Below, one piece after another: positions 34,507 to 42,998 of a DNA stretch of 64,000 bases. The notes beneath the pieces were generated by a model, which made no database searches, was not told the DNA's origin, and saw only the letters and a list, made by a program, of their open reading frames with translations. The stretch's first letter is position 1. Each line of letters begins with the position of its first letter. The position numbers and the translations under genes were made by a program. The stretch comes from Acidimicrobiaceae bacterium. Its GTDB lineage: Bacteria > Actinomycetota > Acidimicrobiia > Acidimicrobiales > RAAP-2. The stretch lies in contig DAHUYG010000038.1 in the NCBI GenBank assembly GCA_027315315.1, positions 16,074-80,073 on the forward strand, given 5' to 3'.

Positions 34507-34538
34507 GGAGAACCGGCGTCCCCCGGTTCTCCTAACGT
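34507..34538 (+). promoter_or_regulatory. Promoter with operator-like dyad before cobI
   Basis: A perfect inverted repeat GGAGAACCGG / CCGGTTCTCC (34507-34516 and 34523-34532, 6-nt loop) is directly followed by TAACGT (34533-34538). TAACGT lies 6 nt before the cobI GTG at 34545 and fits a leaderless -10 box. The dyad covers the -35 and spacer region, so an operator for a dimeric regulator is more likely than a terminator. No cobalamin riboswitch motif is visible here. Confidence 0.55.
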
Positions 34539-34544
34539 TTGTCC

Positions 34545-35309
34545 GTGGCCGACCCGGGTGCAGCGCGACGCAGCGAGGAGGCCCTGCTCACGGGGGTGGG
34601 CGTCGGGCCGGGTGATCCGGGCCACCTCACCCTCGGCGCGCTTCGGGTGCTCGAGCACGCGGATCGTGTCGTCGCCCCGACGACGACCGAGGGATCCGCG
34701 GGCCGGGCCGAGTCCATCGTGCGGGGGGCGCTTCCCGACCTCGTCGTCGACCGGCTGCCCTTCGACATGAGCCCGGAGGGCGCCGGTGGGGCCGCCGCCC
34801 GCGCCGCCTCGCATCTCGCAGCGGCGCGCCGCCTCGTGCCCTGGCTCTCCGAGGGCCGCCACGTCGCCTTCATCACGCTCGGCGATCCGAACATCTACAG
34901 CACCTTCCCCTCGCTCGTGGCGGCGCTTCTCGAGCTCGGCTGGCGGGGCCGGGTCGAGACGGTGCCCGGCATCACCGCCTTCCAGGCGCTCGCCGCAGCG
35001 ACCGGCACGGTGCTGCTCGACGGGACCGAGTCGCTCTCCCTCGTCACCGCGCTGGAGGGGACCAGCGACGTCGAGCACGCCCTCGAGGACCCCGAGCGGG
35101 CGGTCGTGGTCTACAAGGGCGGCCGCAACGTCGCCGCGGTGGCCCAGCTGCTGGCGGCGGCCGGTCGGCTCGACGGAGCGGTCCTCGGCGAGCGCCTCGG
35201 GCTCGACGACGAGCGGGTCGTCGCGCTCGGGGAGGCGGGCGAGGGGCCGGCCTCGTACCTCGCGACCGTCGTGGTACCACCGGCCGGGCGAGCCGGGAGC
35301 TTGCGGTGA
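34545..35309 (+). CDS. cobI: Precorrin-2 C20-methyltransferase
   Basis: An SAM-dependent class III (tetrapyrrole) methyltransferase of 254 aa, acting at C20 of precorrin-2 or its cobalt form. It begins LTGVGVGPGDPGHLTLGALRVLEHADRVVAPT, the GxGxGDP SAM loop typical of CobI/CbiL. It continues with VAFITLGDPNIYSTF and VETVPGITAFQALAAATG. The GTG at 34545 is placed by the leaderless -10 box; a TTG at 34539 is the track start. It opens the corrin-ring operon and overlaps cobM as GTGA. Confidence 0.93.
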   Translation: MADPGAARRSEEALLTGVGVGPGDPGHLTLGALRVLEHADRVVAPTTTEGSAGRAESIVRGALPDLVVDRLPFDMSPEGAGGAAARAASHLAAARRLVPWLSEGRHVAFITLGDPNIYSTFPSLVAALLELGWRGRVETVPGITAFQALAAATGTVLLDGTESLSLVTALEGTSDVEHALEDPERAVVVYKGGRNVAAVAQLLAAAGRLDGAVLGERLGLDDERVVALGEAGEGPASYLATVVVPPAGRAGSLR

Positions 35310-36145
35310 GCGAGGCCATGGCCGGACTGACAGGACTGATCAGCTTCGTCGGGGCTGGACCCGGTGCGCCCGACCTCATCACGCTGCGGGGGGCGGCCCG
35401 ACTGGGCTCGGCCGACCTCGTGATCTGGGCGTCGTCGCTCGTCCCGGCCGAGGTGCTCACCCACGCCCGCCCGGGCGCCGAGGTCCACGACTCGGCCGGG
35501 ATGACGCTCGAGGACGTCCTCGCCCTCTACGAGGCGAGCCCGAGGGCATCGATCGTCCGGCTGCACTCGGGTGACCCTTCCCTCTATGGCGCGATCCAAG
35601 AGCAGATCGACTGGTGCGCGACGCAGGGCCGTTCCTTCGAGATCGTCCCTGGGGTCTCGTCGCTCTCGGCCGCCGCAGCGGCGGTCGGCCGGGAGCTCAC
35701 CATCCCGAGAATCGCCCAGAGCGTGGTGGTGACCCGTCTCGCCACCCGGACCGCAGCGTCGGTGCCCGAGCGCGAGCGCATCGCCTCGTTCGCCGCGATC
35801 GGGTGCACCCTGGCCGTCTTCCTGTCGGCGGCGCAGCCCGAGGCGCTCCAGCGCGAGCTGCTCGCTGCGCCGAGCGCGTACCGCCCCGAGACCCCGGCCG
35901 CCATCGTGATCAGGGCGAGCTGGCCCGACGAACGGGTCGTGCACAGCACACTCGGCCGGCTGGCCGAGGACCTCCGCGCGACCGGGGCGACGATGACCAC
36001 CCTCGTGCTCGTGGGCGACGCGCTCGTCGCACCGGCCTCCCGCAGCCACCTCTACTCGCCGGCGTTCGCCCACGCCCACCGCCGCCGCTCGCGCCCGGGT
36101 TCCACCTCGGGACGCCCGGCGCGTCGGCTCCGCAGGCGTGACTGA
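35306..36145 (+). CDS. cobM: Precorrin-4 C11-methyltransferase
   Basis: A 279-aa tetrapyrrole methyltransferase of the CobM/CbiF type, methylating C11. The N-terminus reads ISFVGAGPGAPDLITLRGAARLGSADLVIWASSLVP. The substrate-loop region IVRLHSGDPSLYGAIQEQ and FEIVPGVSSLSAAAAAVG follow. The C-terminal 25 residues are Arg/Ser-rich and probably disordered. The GTG overlaps the cobI stop (GTGA), and its own stop overlaps cbiD by 8 nt. Confidence 0.94.
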   Translation: MSEAMAGLTGLISFVGAGPGAPDLITLRGAARLGSADLVIWASSLVPAEVLTHARPGAEVHDSAGMTLEDVLALYEASPRASIVRLHSGDPSLYGAIQEQIDWCATQGRSFEIVPGVSSLSAAAAAVGRELTIPRIAQSVVVTRLATRTAASVPERERIASFAAIGCTLAVFLSAAQPEALQRELLAAPSAYRPETPAAIVIRASWPDERVVHSTLGRLAEDLRATGATMTTLVLVGDALVAPASRSHLYSPAFAHAHRRRSRPGSTSGRPARRLRRRD

Positions 36146-37283
36146 CGAACCCCGTCCCCACGAGCCCGAGCTGCCCGACGAGGTCGCGGCGCGCCGGAGC
36201 GGGCTGCGGACCGGCTGGACGACCGGGACCTGCGCCTCGGCGGCCGCCAAGGCGGCGGCAATCGGGCTGGCCAGCGGGACGGTCCCCGGAGAGGTCGAGA
36301 TCGGCCTGCCCAACGGCTCGCGGGTGAGCTTCCCGGTCGAGGGCGCCGGCCCGGTCGCACCCGGGGGCGCTGCGATCGCCGTGGTCGTGAAGGACGCCGG
36401 CGACGACCCGGACTGCACCGACGGGGCGCGCATGACCGCGACTGCCGAGTGGCTGGAGCGCTCCAACTCGCGCGACCTCCACGAGCTCGGCGCCGGGCCC
36501 GGGATCGGGACCATCACCAAGCCCGGGCTCGGGCTCCCCCTCGGGGCGCCGGCGATCAACCCGGTGCCCCGGCGGATGATCCTGGCCGCGCTGGCCGAGG
36601 TGCCGGGCGTCGGGACCGACGGGCGTGCGGTGCGGGTGGTGTTCTCGGTCCCCGGCGGCGAGGAGATGGCCGCCCAGACAAGCAACGAGCGCCTCGGGAT
36701 CGTGGGGGGCATCTCGATCCTCGGGACCTCGGGGATCGTCCGGCCCTTCTCGACGGCCGCCTACCGGGCGAGCGTCGTCCAGCAGGTCGACGTCGCCGGG
36801 GCCCAGGGCGAGCACAAGATGGTGCTCTGCACCGGGGCTCGCTCCGAGCGCGCCGCCATGGCCACCTATCGCGGGCTCGACCGGGTCTGTTTCGTCGAGG
36901 TGGGCGACTTCACCGGGATCGCGTTGCGTCGCTGCGTGAGCGCCGGGATGGACGCCGCCGCCGTCGTGGCGATGGCGGGCAAGATCACCAAGCTGGCCGC
37001 CGGGGTGATGATGACCCACTGGAACCGCAGCGTGGTCGACAACGAGCTCCTGGCCCGGGTGGCCCGGGAGGCCGGCGCCCCCGCCGGCGCCGTGTCGGCC
37101 GCCACCGAGACCGCGACGGCCCGCCACGTCTTCGAGGTCTGCGTGGCGGCCGGGGCGCTCGCGCCCCTCGAGCGCCTGTGCGAGCTCGCAGCGGCGAACT
37201 GCCGGGCCCATGTGACCGACCGCCTGGCAATCGAGGTGCTTATGGTCGACTTCGAGGGAGAGCGGGTGGTGGCCCGTGCCTGA
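36138..37283 (+). CDS. cbiD: Cobalt-precorrin-5B C1-methyltransferase
   Basis: A 381-aa CbiD, the anaerobic-route enzyme that methylates C1 in place of CobF. The signature LRTGWTTGTCASAAAKAA is at residues 23-40. KDAGDDPDCTDGARM, ITKPGLGLPLGAPAINPVPRRMI and GEHKMVLCTGARSE follow. Its presence is a marker of the early cobalt-insertion pathway. It is coupled to cobM upstream and cobL downstream by short overlaps, with a GTG start. Confidence 0.95.
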   Translation: MTDEPRPHEPELPDEVAARRSGLRTGWTTGTCASAAAKAAAIGLASGTVPGEVEIGLPNGSRVSFPVEGAGPVAPGGAAIAVVVKDAGDDPDCTDGARMTATAEWLERSNSRDLHELGAGPGIGTITKPGLGLPLGAPAINPVPRRMILAALAEVPGVGTDGRAVRVVFSVPGGEEMAAQTSNERLGIVGGISILGTSGIVRPFSTAAYRASVVQQVDVAGAQGEHKMVLCTGARSERAAMATYRGLDRVCFVEVGDFTGIALRRCVSAGMDAAAVVAMAGKITKLAAGVMMTHWNRSVVDNELLARVAREAGAPAGAVSAATETATARHVFEVCVAAGALAPLERLCELAAANCRAHVTDRLAIEVLMVDFEGERVVARA

Positions 37284-38550
37284 GGCCCCGGCGGTGACCG
37301 TCGTCGGCATCGCCGACGATCGCCTCGAGCTGCTCGCACCCGAGGCGAAGGACGCGCTGCGCCGAGCGCGGACCGTCATCGGCGGCCGCCGCCACCTCGC
37401 GCTCTACCGGGCCTGGGGCGAGGCCGAGGCAGCCGACACCGTGGCGATCACGGCCGACACCGACGAGCTCGGGGCCCGGATCCGGGCGCTCGTCGCCGGC
37501 GACGCCGGCCCGCTCTGCGTGCTCGCGTCGGGCGACCCGGGGTTCTTCGGCATCCTTCGGACCCTCCTCAACCACCTCGACCGCCACCAACTCCAGGTGT
37601 TGCCCGCCCCCTCGTCGGTGTCGGTCGCCTTCGCCCGGCTCGGGCTCCCCTGGGACGACGCCGTCGTGGTCTCGGCGCACGGCCGGCCCCTCGAGGACGC
37701 TGTCCGGGTCGCCCGGACGGCGCCCAAGGTCGCGGTGCTCACCTCGCCGGACTCGCCCCCCGAGGCCCTCGGCAAGGCGCTCCTGGTGGCGGGGTGCGCG
37801 GTGGACGCGCTCGCCGTGTGCAGCCGGCTCGGCGCCCCCGACGAGGAGGTGCGCGAGCTCTCCTTGGACGAGCTCGCCGAGGGCCGCTTCGACCCCCTCT
37901 CGGTCGTGGTCGTCCTCGGCCCGGGCGCCCTCCCACTCAGCGGCTGGAGCGCGGCCGGGGGCCTCGGGCGTGCGCCGCGGCCGAGGGTGCTCGCCTGGGG
38001 CCGCGACGACGTCCTGTACGCGCACCGCGGCGGCATGATCACCAAGGCCGAGACCCGCGCCATCGTGCTCGGCAAGCTCGCGCTCCCCGAGCACGGGGTC
38101 CTCTGGGACGTCGGCGCCGGCAGCGGGAGCGTCGCGATCGAGGCTGCGATGCTCTGCCCCGGGCTGACGGTGTTCGCGCTCGAGGCCGCAGACGAGGACG
38201 CCGAACGCATCAGCGCCAACGCGACTGCGGCCGGCGTCGGCGTGCACGTGCTCGCCGGTACTGCGCCCGGCTCCCTCCGCGCCCTGCCCGACCCCGACCG
38301 GGCCTTTGTCGGCGGCGGCGGGATCGACGTGCTCGAGGCGGTGCTCGCCCGGCTCGCACCGGGCGGCCAGGTCGTGGCGACCTTCGCGGCGCTCGACCGG
38401 GCCGTCGAGGCGGCGCACCTTCTCGGCAACCTGATCGAGGTGCGGGCCGACCGCGGCGAGCGCCTGCCCGACGGCGCGTGGCGGCTCGCCGCGAACAACC
38501 CGGTCTTCGTCGCGTGGGGCCCGGCCGAGCCCCCGGCGGGTGCCCGGTGA
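37276..38550 (+). CDS. cobL: Precorrin-6B C5,15-methyltransferase/decarboxylase (CbiE-CbiT fusion)
   Basis: A 424-aa two-domain enzyme. The N-terminal CbiE-type methyltransferase (residues 1-205) has VTVVGIADDRLELL, TVIGGRRHLAL and VLASGDPGFFGI. The C-terminal CbiT-type SAM domain (about 235-420) has MITKAETRAIVLGKLAL, LWDVGAGSGSVAIEAAML and AFVGGGG. Together they methylate C5 and C15 and decarboxylate the C12 acetate. The start overlaps cbiD by 8 nt, and the stop overlaps the next gene as GTGA. Confidence 0.95.
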   Translation: MPEAPAVTVVGIADDRLELLAPEAKDALRRARTVIGGRRHLALYRAWGEAEAADTVAITADTDELGARIRALVAGDAGPLCVLASGDPGFFGILRTLLNHLDRHQLQVLPAPSSVSVAFARLGLPWDDAVVVSAHGRPLEDAVRVARTAPKVAVLTSPDSPPEALGKALLVAGCAVDALAVCSRLGAPDEEVRELSLDELAEGRFDPLSVVVVLGPGALPLSGWSAAGGLGRAPRPRVLAWGRDDVLYAHRGGMITKAETRAIVLGKLALPEHGVLWDVGAGSGSVAIEAAMLCPGLTVFALEAADEDAERISANATAAGVGVHVLAGTAPGSLRALPDPDRAFVGGGGIDVLEAVLARLAPGGQVVATFAALDRAVEAAHLLGNLIEVRADRGERLPDGAWRLAANNPVFVAWGPAEPPAGAR

Positions 38551-40232
38551 GGGTGCTCACGATCTCGGTGTCCGAGCCCGGGCGGGCGATCGCGGCGAGG
38601 CTCCCCTACGAGCGCCGCCATGGGGAACCGGGCGCGGCCCTGGCCGAGCACTGGGGATCGGTGGACGGGTTCGTCGTGGTCCTGGCGCTCGGCGCGACCG
38701 TGCGGCTGATCGGGCCGCTGCTCGGCGACAAGGCCAGCGACCCCGCAGTCGTGTGCGTCGACGACGCCGGGGCCCACGCCATCGCCGTCGTGGGCGGCCA
38801 CGGCGCCGGCGCCAACGCGCTCGCACGCGAGGTTGCCGCACTCCTCGGTGCCGAGCCGGTGATCACGACCGCCACCGACGTCCTGGGCGTCCCCGCGTTC
38901 GACCTCCTCGCCGGTCTACGCGCCGAGGGCGACGTCGCCGGGGTCACCTCGGCCCTCCTGGCGGGCGAGCCGGTCGCGCTGGATCGCCGGCTCGACTGGC
39001 CGCTGCCGGCGCCGCTCCTCGGGTCCCTCGGAGGGCCCGCGGCGAGCGGCGCGAGGGCGCGGGTGGTCGTCGACGACGCCGTCGGGGCCCCGGGCTCCGG
39101 GCCGAGCGTCACCCTGCGACCGCCCTCGCTCGTGGTGGGCCTCGGGACGACGAGCGATGCGACCGGCGACGAGGCCTGCCGAGCGATCTCGGCGGTGCTG
39201 GCCGACGCCGGGCTCTCCGAGCTGGCGCTCGGATTGGTCGCGACGATCGACCGCCGGGCGGGTCACCCCGCCGTCGAGGCCGTCGCCGAGCGGTGGCGCC
39301 TCCCCGTGCGCAGCTTCCCGGCCCCGGCCCTCGACGCCGTCGAGGTCCCGACGCCGAGCGAAGCGGTCGCACGGGCCGTCGGCACGCGTTCGGTGGCCGA
39401 GGCGGCGGCCCTCGCCGCCGCCGGGCCGGGCGGGCGGCTCGTGGTCGACAAGGTCGTGTGCGGCCGGGTCACCGTCGCGCTGGCGCGCCGAGCCGGCCCC
39501 GTGGGGACCCTGCACGTCGTAGGGCTCGGTCCGGGCGGCCCCGACCGCCGGACGCCGGAGGCCACGAGGGCCGTGCGCGACGCCGAGATCGTGGTCGGGC
39601 TCGCGGCCTACGTCGAGCAGTCCGCCGACCTCCTCACGCCGGCCCAAGACGTCCGGCGGTTCCCGATCGGCGCCGAGACCGAGCGGGTGCGGGCCGCGCT
39701 CGCCCTCGCCGCCGAGGGGCGCCGGGTCGCCCTCGTGTGCTCCGGCGACGCCGGGGTCTACGCCATGGCCTCGCCCGCCCTCGAGCTCGCCGACGAGGTG
39801 GGCGGGCTCGAGATCTGCGTCGTCCCGGGCGTCACGGCCGGCCTAGCCGCCGGCGCCCTGCTCGGGGCGCCGCTCGGCCACGACTTCTTGGCCCTTAGCC
39901 TCGCGGACCTGCTCACCCCCTGGGAGCTCATCGAGTCGCGGGTCCGGGCGGCGGCCGAGACCGACCTGGTCCTCGCGCTCTACAACCCCCGCTCGTCCCG
40001 CCGGACCTGGCAGATCGAGAAGGCCCGGTCGATCCTGCTCGAGCACCGCCCGGCGCACACCCCGGTCGGGATCGTGACCGACGCCGGGCGACCCGGCGAG
40101 GCGGTGCGCCACACCACGCTCGGCGAGCTCGACTGCGCGTGGGTCACGATGACCACGTGCGTCATTGTCGGCTCCTCGAGGACAACGATCCGCTCCGGAC
40201 GCATGGTCACGCCCCGGGGGTACGAGAGGTGA
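38547..40232 (+). CDS. CbiG-CobJ fusion: cobalt-precorrin-5A hydrolase and precorrin-3B C17-methyltransferase
   Basis: A 561-aa fusion. Residues 1 to about 310 are CbiG: VLTISVSEPGRAIA, LALGATVRLIGPLLGDKASDPAVVCVDDAG, VVGGHGAGANALAREVA with VITTATDV, and the C-terminal VVGLGTTSDATGDE and VDKVVCGRV. Residues about 320-555 are CobJ/CbiH: LHVVGLGPGGPDRRTPEATRAV, VCSGDAGVYAMASPALEL, GHDFLALSLADLLTPWELI and LALYNPRSSRRTWQ. CbiG opens the delta-lactone left by ring contraction, which CobJ/CbiH performs, so fusing consecutive steps makes sense. The GTG overlaps the cobL stop; the next start overlaps its stop as GTGA. Confidence 0.92.
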   Translation: MRVLTISVSEPGRAIAARLPYERRHGEPGAALAEHWGSVDGFVVVLALGATVRLIGPLLGDKASDPAVVCVDDAGAHAIAVVGGHGAGANALAREVAALLGAEPVITTATDVLGVPAFDLLAGLRAEGDVAGVTSALLAGEPVALDRRLDWPLPAPLLGSLGGPAASGARARVVVDDAVGAPGSGPSVTLRPPSLVVGLGTTSDATGDEACRAISAVLADAGLSELALGLVATIDRRAGHPAVEAVAERWRLPVRSFPAPALDAVEVPTPSEAVARAVGTRSVAEAAALAAAGPGGRLVVDKVVCGRVTVALARRAGPVGTLHVVGLGPGGPDRRTPEATRAVRDAEIVVGLAAYVEQSADLLTPAQDVRRFPIGAETERVRAALALAAEGRRVALVCSGDAGVYAMASPALELADEVGGLEICVVPGVTAGLAAGALLGAPLGHDFLALSLADLLTPWELIESRVRAAAETDLVLALYNPRSSRRTWQIEKARSILLEHRPAHTPVGIVTDAGRPGEAVRHTTLGELDCAWVTMTTCVIVGSSRTTIRSGRMVTPRGYER

Positions 40233-40423
40233 CCGAGGTCGTGCCCTCCGGGACCCTCGTCGTCGACGAGCGATGCACCGCCTGCGGCGCCTGCCTCTCG
40301 ACGTGCCCGACCCGGGCGCTCGTCCCCGCCGCCGGCCGGCCGATCCTGCTCGAGGAGCGATGCACGCGCTGCCTCGCCTGCGTCGAGGTCTGCCCGAGGG
40401 GCGCGATCTGGGGGTCGCCATGA
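40229..40423 (+). CDS. Small 2[4Fe-4S] ferredoxin inside the corrin operon
   Basis: A 64-aa protein with two cysteine clusters, CTACGACLSTCP and CTRCLACVEVCP, each of the CxxCxxCxxxCP type, so two [4Fe-4S] clusters are expected. The GTG overlaps the cbiG-cobJ stop and its own stop overlaps cobH-cbiX as ATGA, so it is made in step with both neighbours. It may supply electrons for a corrin step such as ring contraction or reduction. Some CbiH proteins (CbiH60) carry a Fe-S C-terminal domain, which this separate protein might mimic; that link is inference. Confidence 0.88.
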   Translation: MTEVVPSGTLVVDERCTACGACLSTCPTRALVPAAGRPILLEERCTRCLACVEVCPRGAIWGSP

Positions 40424-41943
40424 GCGTGCACCCGATCGAGGAGGAGAGCTACCGGCTCCTCGCCGAACGGGTCGACATGACCGCTTGGCCCGAGGGACCC
40501 CGGGCCCTCGCGGCGCGCGTCGTGCACGCGACGGCCGACCCCGGACTCCTCGAGCAGCTGGTCATCCCCGAAGAGGCGGTCGCGGCCGGCGTCGCCGCGC
40601 TCCGGGCCGGCGCGACGGTGCTCTGCGACATCGAGATGGTGCGGGCCGGGATCTCGGGCGTGCGGGCGCTGTGCACCCTGGGCGAGGTGAGCGACGCCGG
40701 ACCCCATCCGAGCCGGAGCGCCGCCGCCATGGCGAGGGCGGCGGAGGCCCACCCACGAGGTGCGGTGATCGTCGTCGGCTGCGCCCCGACCGCGCTCGGC
40801 GAGGTGAACCGGCGCATCGAGGCGGGCGAGCTCGCCCCGGCGCTCGTGATCGGCACGCCGGTCGGCTACGTCGGAGCGGCCGACGCCAAGGAGGCCCTGC
40901 TCGAGCTGAGCGGGCGCACCGGCGTGCCGGCCATCGCACTGCGCGGCGAGCGGGGCGGGGCTGCGGTGGGCGCGGCCCTCTTGAACGCGCTGGTCCGGCT
41001 GGCCGGCGTGGCAACGCCCCGGGCCGCCGGGCCGGCCTCGCTCCTCCTGATCGGCCACGGCACCCGCTCCCGGGCCGGCGGCGACGAGCTCCACGGCTTC
41101 GCCGATGCGCTGTCCAAGGCCCGTCCCGAGGTGGCCGTCGGGGCTGGCTTCATCGAGTTCACCGAACCCCGCCTCGACGACGCACTCGACGCACTCGTGG
41201 CCGACGGCGCCACCCGGGTGGTGGCGGTCCCGCTCCTCTTGCTCGGCGCGGGCCACCTGAAGGACGACGGGCCGGCCGCCCTGGCGCGCGCTCGGCTGGC
41301 CCACCCCGGGGTCGCCTTCAGCTACGGGCGCGAGCTCGGCGTTCACCCGGCCGTCCTCGACGCCCTCGAGGAGCGCACCCGTGCCGTGGTGTTCGGGCCA
41401 TCGGCCCACCGTTGGCCCGGCGGTCCGACCGACGCGGTGGTGATCGTGGGACGGGGCTCGACCGACCCCGACGCGAACGCCGAGCTCGCCAAGGCGGCGC
41501 GGCTGCTCGCTGACGGCCGCGGCATCGGCGCCACCAAGGCGACGCCCGGGGTGGGCGCGCCCTTCGGCTTCGTCGAGCCGGCATTCGTCTCGCTCGCGTC
41601 GCCCGACGTTTCAGAGGCGCTCGACCGCTGCCACGCGCTCGGGGCCCGGCGGATCGCCGTCGTCCCGTACTTCCTCTTCACCGGCCTGCTCGTCGAGCGG
41701 ATCGGCGAGCAGGCCAGGCGCTGGGCCTCCGAGCATCCCAACGCCGAGGTCGCCCTGGGTGCCCACATCGGCATCGACGAGCGCATCGTCGAGCTCGCCT
41801 GGTCGCGCTACGACGAGGCGCTCGGCGCCCCCGTGCTCATGAACTGTGACGGCTGCCTGTACCGAACACCCCTGCCCGGCTACGAGGACCGGGCCGGGCG
41901 CCCGGTCGCCCTAGCGACGCCGGAGCCGCGCCTCGAGCAGTGA
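40420..41943 (+). CDS. CobH-CbiX fusion: precorrin-8X methylmutase and sirohydrochlorin cobaltochelatase
   Basis: A 507-aa fusion. Residues 1 to about 205 are CobH/CbiC: HPIEEESYRLLAERVDMTAW, CDIEMVRAGISG, VIVVGCAPTALGEV and VIGTPVGYVGAADAKEAL. Residues about 207-500 are a two-lobed CbiX: LLLIGHGTRSRAGGDE with VPLLLLGAGHLKDDGP in lobe 1, and VIVGRGSTDPDANAEL with VPYFLFTGLLVERI in lobe 2. The His of the GHG motif is kept in lobe 1 but is Arg in lobe 2. The C-terminal MNCDGCLYRTPLPGYE resembles the metal-binding tail of long CbiX. It ends the operon; its stop lies inside the convergent aldo/keto reductase gene. Confidence 0.92.
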   Translation: MSVHPIEEESYRLLAERVDMTAWPEGPRALAARVVHATADPGLLEQLVIPEEAVAAGVAALRAGATVLCDIEMVRAGISGVRALCTLGEVSDAGPHPSRSAAAMARAAEAHPRGAVIVVGCAPTALGEVNRRIEAGELAPALVIGTPVGYVGAADAKEALLELSGRTGVPAIALRGERGGAAVGAALLNALVRLAGVATPRAAGPASLLLIGHGTRSRAGGDELHGFADALSKARPEVAVGAGFIEFTEPRLDDALDALVADGATRVVAVPLLLLGAGHLKDDGPAALARARLAHPGVAFSYGRELGVHPAVLDALEERTRAVVFGPSAHRWPGGPTDAVVIVGRGSTDPDANAELAKAARLLADGRGIGATKATPGVGAPFGFVEPAFVSLASPDVSEALDRCHALGARRIAVVPYFLFTGLLVERIGEQARRWASEHPNAEVALGAHIGIDERIVELAWSRYDEALGAPVLMNCDGCLYRTPLPGYEDRAGRPVALATPEPRLEQ

Positions 41944-42933
41944 CGGCGGGGTGTAGCCGGCATCGGCCCGGCTGAAGTTGCGCCCGGGCGCGTTGATGCG
42001 GTCGATCGCGTCGAGCAGCTCGCCCGAGGGTTCGATGTCGGTCGCCCCGAGCTGGGTCTCGAGCTGCTCCATCGTCCGGGGGCCGATGATCGCCGAGGTC
42101 ACCGCGGGGTGCGCGAGCACGAAGGCGAGCGCCATGTGGACGAGCGACATCCCGTGGTCCTCCGCCAGCTGGGCGAACTGGTCGGCCGCCTCCAGCTTGC
42201 GCTCGTTGGCCGGGATCGACATGTCGTAGCGCTGGGGGATCCGCTGGGCCCGCCGCGACCTGGGGACCTCGGCCCCGAGGCGGTAGTTGCCCGACAGCCA
42301 ACCGCCGGCGAGCGGGCTCCAGGTGATCGCGCCCATCCCGTATCGCTCGATGGCCGGGAGCACGTCGGTCTCGATGCCCCGCACGAGGAGCGAGTAGGGC
42401 GGCTGCTCGCACACGAAGCGCTCGAGGTTGCGGCGCTCGGCGGCCCACTGGGCCTCGACGATCCGGTCGGCGGGGAAGGTGGACGAGCCGAGGTAGCGGA
42501 CCTTGCCCTGGTGCACGAGGTCGCTCAGCGCGCCGAGGGTCTCCTCCACGTCGCAACGCTCGTCGGGCCGGTGGATCTGGTACAGGTCGATCCAGTCGGT
42601 GCCGAGCCGGCGCAGGCTGTTCTCGCATTCCCGAATGATCCAGCGGCGCGAGTTGCCCTGGGCGTTGGGATCCTCGCCCATCTGGCCGTGGACCTTGGTC
42701 GCCAGCACCACCTCGTCGCGCCGTCCCTTGAGCGCCTTGCCCACGATCTCCTCGGACTCCCCTTGGGAGTACACGTCGGCCGTGTCGACGAAGTTGATGC
42801 CGGCGTCGAGCGCCCGGTGGATGATCCTGACCGAGTCGTCGTGGTCGCGGTTGCCCCAGCCGCCGAACATCATCGCCCCGAGGCACAGCGGGCTCACCCG
42901 GACGCCGGTTCTTCCCAGTGTTCGCAGTTCCAT
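41911..42933 (-). CDS. Aldo/keto reductase
   Basis: A 340-aa TIM-barrel NADPH-dependent reductase. Catalytic residues are visible in FVDTADVYSQGESEE (Asp, Tyr), LATKVHGQ (Lys) and DLYQIHRPD (His). The cofactor-binding C-terminal part has HPAVTSAIIGPRTMEQLE. It is closest in style to the broad-specificity AKR families acting on carbonyls; the substrate is unknown. TACGGT stands 7 nt before the ATG, a leaderless promoter. The 3-prime end overlaps the cobH-cbiX gene by 33 nt on the other strand. Confidence 0.88.
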   Translation of the reverse strand: MELRTLGRTGVRVSPLCLGAMMFGGWGNRDHDDSVRIIHRALDAGINFVDTADVYSQGESEEIVGKALKGRRDEVVLATKVHGQMGEDPNAQGNSRRWIIRECENSLRRLGTDWIDLYQIHRPDERCDVEETLGALSDLVHQGKVRYLGSSTFPADRIVEAQWAAERRNLERFVCEQPPYSLLVRGIETDVLPAIERYGMGAITWSPLAGGWLSGNYRLGAEVPRSRRAQRIPQRYDMSIPANERKLEAADQFAQLAEDHGMSLVHMALAFVLAHPAVTSAIIGPRTMEQLETQLGATDIEPSGELLDAIDRINAPGRNFSRADAGYTPPSLLEARLRRR

Positions 42934-42998
42934 TCATCGGACCGTAGCCCCCGATGCGAGCCCCCGGGGCAAGCCGGGGCGCCCCCTAGGATCGGCTC

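Noticed and set aside
34422-34544. Second cobalamin riboswitch before cobI
   Set aside because: The region has several hairpins but lacks the conserved aptamer strings such as GCGACTGTGA and the B12 box that are clear at 24714-24854.
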